A DNA stretch of 11,016 nt from Vulcanimicrobiota bacterium (lineage in GTDB: Bacteria > Vulcanimicrobiota > Vulcanimicrobiia > Vulcanimicrobiales > Vulcanimicrobiaceae). The position numbers and the translations under genes are program-made. Position 1 is the stretch's first letter. Every line of letters starts with the position of its first letter. Below the pieces are notes generated by a model. The model did no database searches. It saw only the letters and a list, made by a program, of their open reading frames with translations, and was not told the origin of the DNA. The stretch spans positions 1-11,016 of the forward strand of contig JABEUW010000212.1 in assembly GCA_013043945.1 (NCBI GenBank), read 5' to 3'. Below are positions 7,692 to 11,016 of this stretch, one piece after another.

Positions 7692-8357
7692 CTACGGCGC
7701 CGCGACGATGCGACCGTCGCGCATGTGGAGGCTGCGATCGGCGGCGGCGGCGGCCTCCGCCGAATGCGTGACCATCAGAATCGTCTGTCCGCGCCGTGCG
7801 AACGAGCGAAGTAATTCCAACATGCGTTCGCCGCTCTGCGAATCGAGATTTCCGGTCGGTTCGTCGGCGAGAAGAATCGCCGGTTCGTGCACTAATGCGC
7901 GCGCGATAGCGACGCGCTGCGTCTGTCCGCCCGAGAGCTGCGAGGGCATCGCCCGCGCCTTCTCGGGGATGCCGACCGCTTCGAGGAGCTCGCCGACGCG
8001 TGCGACGATTGCGGCGCGCGAACGCCCTTGCAGCCGTAACGGGAGCGCAATATTCTCGAAGACGTCGAGCGTTGGCAGCAGGTTGAAAAACTGAAAAACG
8101 GTTCCGACGCGGTCGCGCCGCAAGCGCGTCAGCGCATCGTCGTCGAGATCGTTGGTCGAGGTTCCGTCGATCTCGACGCTCCCACCATCGGGAAGATCGA
8201 CGCACCCAATGAGATTGAGGAGCGTGCTTTTGCCGCAGCCGCTCGGGCCGAGCAAAGCCAGCATCTCACCGGAATCGATGGCGAGGGAGAGATCGTCAAG
8301 CGCGACGAGCCCTCCCTCGTAGATTCTACGGACCTTCGTAACGCGAACGGGAAGCAC
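7692..8357 (-). CDS. ABC transporter ATP-binding protein, LolD/MacB type
   Basis: A 221-residue nucleotide-binding subunit that powers the adjacent FtsX-type permease from the cytoplasmic face. All motifs are intact: Walker A GPSGCGKST (37-45), Q-loop Q89 in VFQFFNLLPTLDVFENIALPL, signature LSGGQ (141-145) followed by TQRVAIARAL, Walker B ILLADEP (161-167), D-loop NLD, and switch histidine H198 in VTHS. The NLLPTLxVxEN and ADEPTGNLD wording is typical of the LolD/MacB/FtsE group. The start is GTG at 8357, 39 bases after the ferredoxin stop; no ATG exists between that in-frame stop and the Walker A region, so GTG is the best choice. It ends in TAG directly followed by the permease ATG, so the subunits are made together. 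The name lolD is not assigned because the substrate is unknown. Confidence 0.93.
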   Translation of the reverse strand: MLPVRVTKVRRIYEGGLVALDDLSLAIDSGEMLALLGPSGCGKSTLLNLIGCVDLPDGGSVEIDGTSTNDLDDDALTRLRRDRVGTVFQFFNLLPTLDVFENIALPLRLQGRSRAAIVARVGELLEAVGIPEKARAMPSQLSGGQTQRVAIARALVHEPAILLADEPTGNLDSQSGERMLELLRSFARRGQTILMVTHSAEAAAAADRSLHMRDGRIVAAP

Positions 8358-8396
8358 GGCCCGCTCAACCGCCCCCGCAGGGCGAACGGTTGCGCG

Positions 8397-8639
8397 TTAC
8401 TTCTTAAAGTACGCTGCGTTGATCTCCGTGAAGTTCGCCCACTTCGCAGGCACGTCGGAGTCGGCGAAGATCGCCTCGACCGGGCAGGCCGAAACGCAGG
8501 CTCCGCAATCGATGCAGACTTCCGGATCGATATAGAGCTGTTCGTCGCTCTCCTCACCGTGAATGCAATCGACCGGGCAAACGTCGACGCACGACTTGTC
8601 TTTCGTACCGATACACGGTTCGGTGATGATATAGGCCAT
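8397..8639 (-). CDS. Seven-iron ferredoxin ([3Fe-4S][4Fe-4S])
   Basis: An 80-residue soluble low-potential electron carrier of the Azotobacter FdI/Thermus seven-iron type. By alignment with those proteins, C9, C17 and C52 should hold the [3Fe-4S] cluster, and C21, C42, C45 and C48 the [4Fe-4S] cluster. The usual second cysteine of the first motif is replaced (T12), which leaves the spacing C-x7-C-x3-CP that defines the three-iron site. C25 is probably free. The second motif is CIDCGACVSACPVEAIF. The tail (VPAKWANFTEINAAYF) matches the short C-terminal extension of this class. The ATG at 8639 has GAGG 14 bases upstream, a rather long spacing. It is the first gene of the minus-strand group, 39 bases before the ABC ATPase; its electron partners are not in the window. 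Confidence 0.94.
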   Translation of the reverse strand: MAYIITEPCIGTKDKSCVDVCPVDCIHGEESDEQLYIDPEVCIDCGACVSACPVEAIFADSDVPAKWANFTEINAAYFKK

Positions 8640-8656
8640 GAAGCGGAAGAAACCTC

Positions 8657-8684
8657 ACTATGGACGAGCGATAAACGGTGGTAA
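8657..8684 (-). promoter_or_regulatory. Candidate promoter of the ferredoxin gene group
   Basis: On the minus strand, TTACCA (8684-8679) and CATAGT (8662-8657) each match the -35 and -10 consensus at four of six bases, with a 16-base spacer. The site is 18 bases upstream of the ferredoxin ATG. Matches of this quality occur by chance, so this is only a candidate. Confidence 0.28.
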
Positions 8685-8733
8685 CGATCTCGTTCTCCCA
8701 GGATGCAGGGAGTGAGAGGTTGGTTGCAGCGAC

Positions 8734-9009
8734 CTACGTCGCTTTGTGGGTTCCCAAACGGCGAAGAAGATTGAGGGCGAGCACCGCTCCAAGCAGCGCC
8801 ATGACGGCATCGCGGATGCTCGGCGCTCCGATTCCCGCATGGGCGACGAGCTCCCCTATCCACCCGAAGAGCACTCCGCCGAGCACCCCGGTTGCAATCT
8901 CCAACGGGCGGGAGCGGGGCACGCCGGGGATATAGGGGGTGAGAAAGGCAGCGACGAGCGCCCCAATCACGAGCCAGAGGAGAATCGCCATCGCCGCCCC
9001 ATTCGGCAT
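8734..9009 (-). CDS. GlsB/YeaQ/YmgE-family small membrane protein
   Basis: A 91-residue integral membrane protein of the family once called transglycosylase-associated, widespread and often stress-induced, with no settled biochemical role. Three hydrophobic segments are visible: ILLWLVIGALVAAFLTPYI (about 9-27), a glycine-rich ATGVLGGVLFGWIGELV (about 39-55), and AVMALLGAVLALNLL (about 68-82). The central GVLGGxLFGWIG and the final LLGAVLAL are the family hallmarks. The start at 9009 is supported by GAGGAG nine bases upstream (9024-9019); a second ATG at 8991 lacks that spacing. It is divergent from the SIMPL gene, with 58 bases between start codons, and upstream of the ferredoxin gene on the same strand with a 94-base gap, so it may be a separate transcript. 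Confidence 0.82.
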   Translation of the reverse strand: MPNGAAMAILLWLVIGALVAAFLTPYIPGVPRSRPLEIATGVLGGVLFGWIGELVAHAGIGAPSIRDAVMALLGAVLALNLLRRLGTHKAT

Positions 9010-9018
9010 CGAACGCTT

Positions 9019-9024
9019 CTCCTC
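9019..9024 (-). promoter_or_regulatory. Shine-Dalgarno site GAGGAG of the GlsB-like gene
   Basis: GAGGAG on the minus strand, nine bases from the ATG at 9009. It decides between that ATG and the internal one at 8991. Confidence 0.65.
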
Positions 9025-9067
9025 ATGGCGGCAGGGGGCGCCCGCCTCGGTGCTCTACGTTGCCGAT

Positions 9068-9793
9068 ATGAAAACCATCGCCTTCGCGCTCTGCGCCTTC
9101 TTCCTCGCACCACTACCCGCGCTCGCCGGTGGTGCCCAACCCTCTCACGCCATCATCTCCGTACACGGCACGGGGATCGTCTCGCAGATGCCCGACGTCG
9201 CCGATATCACGGTGACGATCTCGACGGTCGGAAATAAAGCGACCGACGTCACCTCGCGCAATAACGCCGCCTACGAACGCATTGCAGCGGCACTAAAGGG
9301 GCTCGGCATCGGCGCGAACGATCTTCGCACCGCCGGATATAACCTCAGCTACAATCCGCCTCCGAATCCGCTTCCGAAAACCGTCAATCCGTACGTCCAC
9401 TACGGGTACTCGCTCTATCGCAGCTTTACCATCCACGTTGAAAAGCTCGATCTCGTCGGCAAAGCGATCGATGCGAGTATCGGCAACGGTGCGACCGGCA
9501 TCAACGGCGTGAACTTCGGGATCGCCGACCAGCATAACGCGCGCCAACACGCCCTCGCGAAAGCAGCGGCCGATGCGCGCGCCCAAGCCCAAGCGGTCGC
9601 CGCGGCAGAGCACCTGCGCCTCGGCCGCATCATCTCGATCGAGATCGATGGTGCGACGCCGCGCTACTTCCCGCAACAGGGACTCGCCGTGAAGATGATG
9701 ATGGCGGCTCCGACGCCTTCGCCGACCGAGATCGCCCCCTCGGCGGTCGCCGTGCAAGCCGGCGTGACCGTCACCTACGCATTACTGCCGTGA
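9068..9793 (+). CDS. Secreted SIMPL-domain (DUF541) protein
   Basis: A 241-residue exported protein of the SIMPL/DUF541 family (YggE, Brucella BP26). Members form periplasmic assemblies and are linked to oxidative stress and envelope functions, but the molecular role is unsettled. I chose the ATG at 9068 over an in-frame ATG at 8939 because it opens directly into a signal peptide (KTIAFALCAFFLAPLPALA, cleavage after ALA at about residue 20), and the longer version would run across the divergent GlsB-like gene. Family landmarks: ISVHGTGIVSQMPDVADITVTIS, the LGIGANDLRTAGYNLS stretch, GINGVNFGIAD, an alanine-rich helix (ALAKAAADARAQAQAVA), and a final VTVTYALL strand. There is a tyrosine-rich insert (YVHYGYSLYRS). 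No clear ribosome site is visible. The Clp-type gene begins 34 bases later on the same strand and may be co-transcribed. Confidence 0.87.
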   Translation: MKTIAFALCAFFLAPLPALAGGAQPSHAIISVHGTGIVSQMPDVADITVTISTVGNKATDVTSRNNAAYERIAAALKGLGIGANDLRTAGYNLSYNPPPNPLPKTVNPYVHYGYSLYRSFTIHVEKLDLVGKAIDASIGNGATGINGVNFGIADQHNARQHALAKAAADARAQAQAVAAAEHLRLGRIISIEIDGATPRYFPQQGLAVKMMMAAPTPSPTEIAPSAVAVQAGVTVTYALLP

Positions 9794-9807
9794 AACTGCG
9801 GCGCTCC

Positions 9808-9849
9808 GGCGGCGGTAGAACCAAGCGATGAACGAACTCTGCCGCCGTT
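9808..9849 (+). promoter_or_regulatory. Potential RNA hairpin enclosing the Clp-type start codon
   Basis: Bases 9808-9819 can pair with 9838-9849 over twelve positions: nine Watson-Crick pairs and three G-U pairs. The 18-base loop (9820-9837) contains the ATG at 9828. The part of the leader where a ribosome site would sit is in the stem. No T-run follows, so it is not an ordinary terminator. A regulatory role is inferred only from position. Confidence 0.35.
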
Positions 9850-11016
9850 GCACCGCTCGCCCCGCCGTCGGCTACGATGAGACGGGGCGCGCGATCTGCG
9901 CCCACTGCCGCGCCTCGACAGCCGCCGCACGCTCGGCGATCGGCTGGCTCGGCGCAGCAGCGACCGCTGCGGGGCTCGTGGTCGCCGGCTCGTTGCTCTA
10001 CGAGCGAATCTCGGGGGATCGCGGCAGCGGCGCGCAGCCGCTCGGCGATCTCGCGAAACGCTTCCGCGGCGGCACGCCGACGCTCGAGAGTTTTTCCCGC
10101 GATCTCACCGAGCTGGCGCGGAGCGGGAAACTCGATCCGGTGATCGGGCGCGACCGGGAGATCGAGCGCGTCATCGCCATTCTCTCGCGTCGCAGTAAAA
10201 ATAATCCCGTTCTCGTCGGAGAGCCCGGCGTCGGCAAGACCGCGATCGCCGAAGGGCTCGCGCAGCGCATTCACGCCGGCAACGTTCCGCAGGCCTTGCG
10301 CGGAAAACGCGTGCTCGCGCTCACCCTCGGCCCGCTCGTCGCCGGCACCAAATATCGTGGCGAACTCGAAGGGCGTGTCAAACGCATTCTCGACGAACTC
10401 AAGCGCAGCAGCGGTGAGGTGATTCTCTTCATCGACGAACTCCACGCACTCGTCGGTGCCGGTGCGGCCGAGGGTGCGCTCGACATCAGTTCGATGATCA
10501 AGCCCGAACTCGCGCGCGGCGAACTCCAATGCATCGGTGCGACGACCTTCGCCGAATACCGTAAGTACATCGAATCGGATGCCGCGCTCGAGCGACGTTT
10601 CCAACCCGTGCAGGTCGCCGAGCCGAGCCCCGAGGCGGCGCGCGCGATTCTCGCCGGGTTACGCCGACGGCACGAACAGCACCACCGCGTGCTCATTACC
10701 GACGATGCCCTCGACGCTGCCGTCGCGCTCTCGGCGCGCTATATCGCCGATCGTTTCTTGCCCGATAAGGCGATCGATCTGCTCGATGAGGCGGCGGCCT
10801 CTGCAGCACTCGCCGCGCCGCCCGGCGCGACCGCGCGCGTGACGCGCGACGAGATCGCCGCGATCGTGACCAAGTGGACCGGAATCCCGCAAAATAGCAT
10901 CGCCGACGACGGGGCGAACGTTTTGCTCGCGCTCGAAGCGCGGCTCGATGCACGCGTGATCGGGCAAAGTGAAGCGACGCGGAAGATCGCCGAAACACTT
11001 CGCCGCGCGCGCGCGG
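9828..11016 (+). CDS. Clp/Hsp100 AAA+ ATPase with N-terminal zinc ribbon and membrane segment (3' partial)
   Basis: The first 396 residues of a Clp-type unfoldase; the gene continues past the right edge. The start is firm because an in-frame TAG lies 12 bases upstream. Residues 1-27 carry a zinc ribbon (C5-x2-C8 and C24-x2-C27), residues about 37-58 a hydrophobic Ala/Gly-rich segment, then a linker. The first AAA+ module follows: LDPVIGRDREIERV, Walker A GEPGVGKT (131-138), pore-loop GTKYRGE with Y176, Walker B LFIDELH (D203, E204), sensor IGATT, and ALERRF with arginine finger R256 or R257. After AIDLLDEAAA only about 15 residues precede VTRDEIAAIVTKWTGIP, so the coiled-coil M-domain of ClpB/ClpC is missing, as in ClpA. 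The second module begins with ARVIGQ. There is no Clp N-domain; ClpE also has an N-terminal zinc finger but is not known to have a membrane helix. ClpP binding cannot be judged here. Confidence 0.9.
   Translation, partial: MNELCRRCTARPAVGYDETGRAICAHCRASTAAARSAIGWLGAAATAAGLVVAGSLLYERISGDRGSGAQPLGDLAKRFRGGTPTLESFSRDLTELARSGKLDPVIGRDREIERVIAILSRRSKNNPVLVGEPGVGKTAIAEGLAQRIHAGNVPQALRGKRVLALTLGPLVAGTKYRGELEGRVKRILDELKRSSGEVILFIDELHALVGAGAAEGALDISSMIKPELARGELQCIGATTFAEYRKYIESDAALERRFQPVQVAEPSPEAARAILAGLRRRHEQHHRVLITDDALDAAVALSARYIADRFLPDKAIDLLDEAAASAALAAPPGATARVTRDEIAAIVTKWTGIPQNSIADDGANVLLALEARLDARVIGQSEATRKIAETLRRARA

Noticed and set aside
6654..7814. 386-codon open frame on the plus strand across the permease and ATPase genes
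   Set aside because: It lies opposite two well-supported ABC transporter genes and crosses their junction. The product is Arg/Asp/Ala-rich without domains.
8695..8712. CTCCC/GGGAG inverted repeat between the GlsB-like and ferredoxin genes
   Set aside because: The stem is only five pairs and no T-run follows on either strand, so I do not call a terminator.
9036..9043. Palindrome GGGCGCCC in the divergent gap between the GlsB-like and SIMPL genes
   Set aside because: Eight bases of pure GC symmetry is common by chance here. No paired half-sites or promoter boxes were found to make it an operator.
8939..9067. Longer version of the SIMPL protein starting at ATG 8939
   Set aside because: It would overlap the divergent GlsB-like gene and place the signal peptide about 43 residues inside the protein.
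9771..10604. 277-codon open frame on the minus strand over the Clp gene start
   Set aside because: Antisense to conserved Walker and pore-loop motifs; composition is that of a shadow frame.

Overview
This window is GC-rich bacterial chromosome with tightly packed genes, several stop/start junctions, and no mobile element, tRNA, rRNA or CRISPR array that I can see. Signal peptides, an AttH-type periplasmic lipocalin and an FtsX-type exporter point to an envelope-conscious bacterium. The mix (FbaB/DhnA-type class I aldolase, stand-alone NifU C-terminal domain, seven-iron ferredoxin, M61 peptidase) would suit an uncultivated lineage such as Eremiobacterota/WPS-2 or a neighbouring phylum, but that placement is a low-confidence guess.

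Layout, left to right. Positions 29-901 (+) encode a class I fructose-bisphosphate aldolase, and 956-1195 (+) a small NifU-like Fe-S protein closed by a compact intrinsic terminator. A fresh promoter and a strong ribosome site start the pair 1258-3153 (secreted M61 zinc aminopeptidase with a PDZ domain) and 3154-3729 (membrane-anchored beta-rich protein of unknown role). The second gene converges on, and overlaps by 20 bases, the end of a minus-strand gene group.

The minus-strand group reads from right to left: seven-iron ferredoxin (8639-8397), LolD/MacB-type ABC ATPase (8357-7692), a ten-helix FtsX-type permease (7691-5139), an AttH/CrtC-like lipocalin (5146-4031) and an 88-residue membrane zinc-ribbon protein (3976-3710). 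The ATPase, permease and lipocalin abut or overlap, so they probably form one unit that moves a hydrophobic or envelope molecule across or out of the membrane, with AttH as its periplasmic partner. The ferredoxin and zinc-ribbon genes flank that core at short distances. Just upstream lies a GlsB/YeaQ-type membrane protein (9009-8734, minus).

From 9068 rightwards on the plus strand are a secreted SIMPL/DUF541 protein and then a Clp/Hsp100 AAA+ ATPase that runs off the right edge. This ATPase is the most unusual item. The usual Clp N-domain is replaced by a four-cysteine zinc ribbon and a hydrophobic, probably membrane-spanning segment, and the coiled-coil M-domain is absent. Its start codon lies in the loop of a long potential hairpin.
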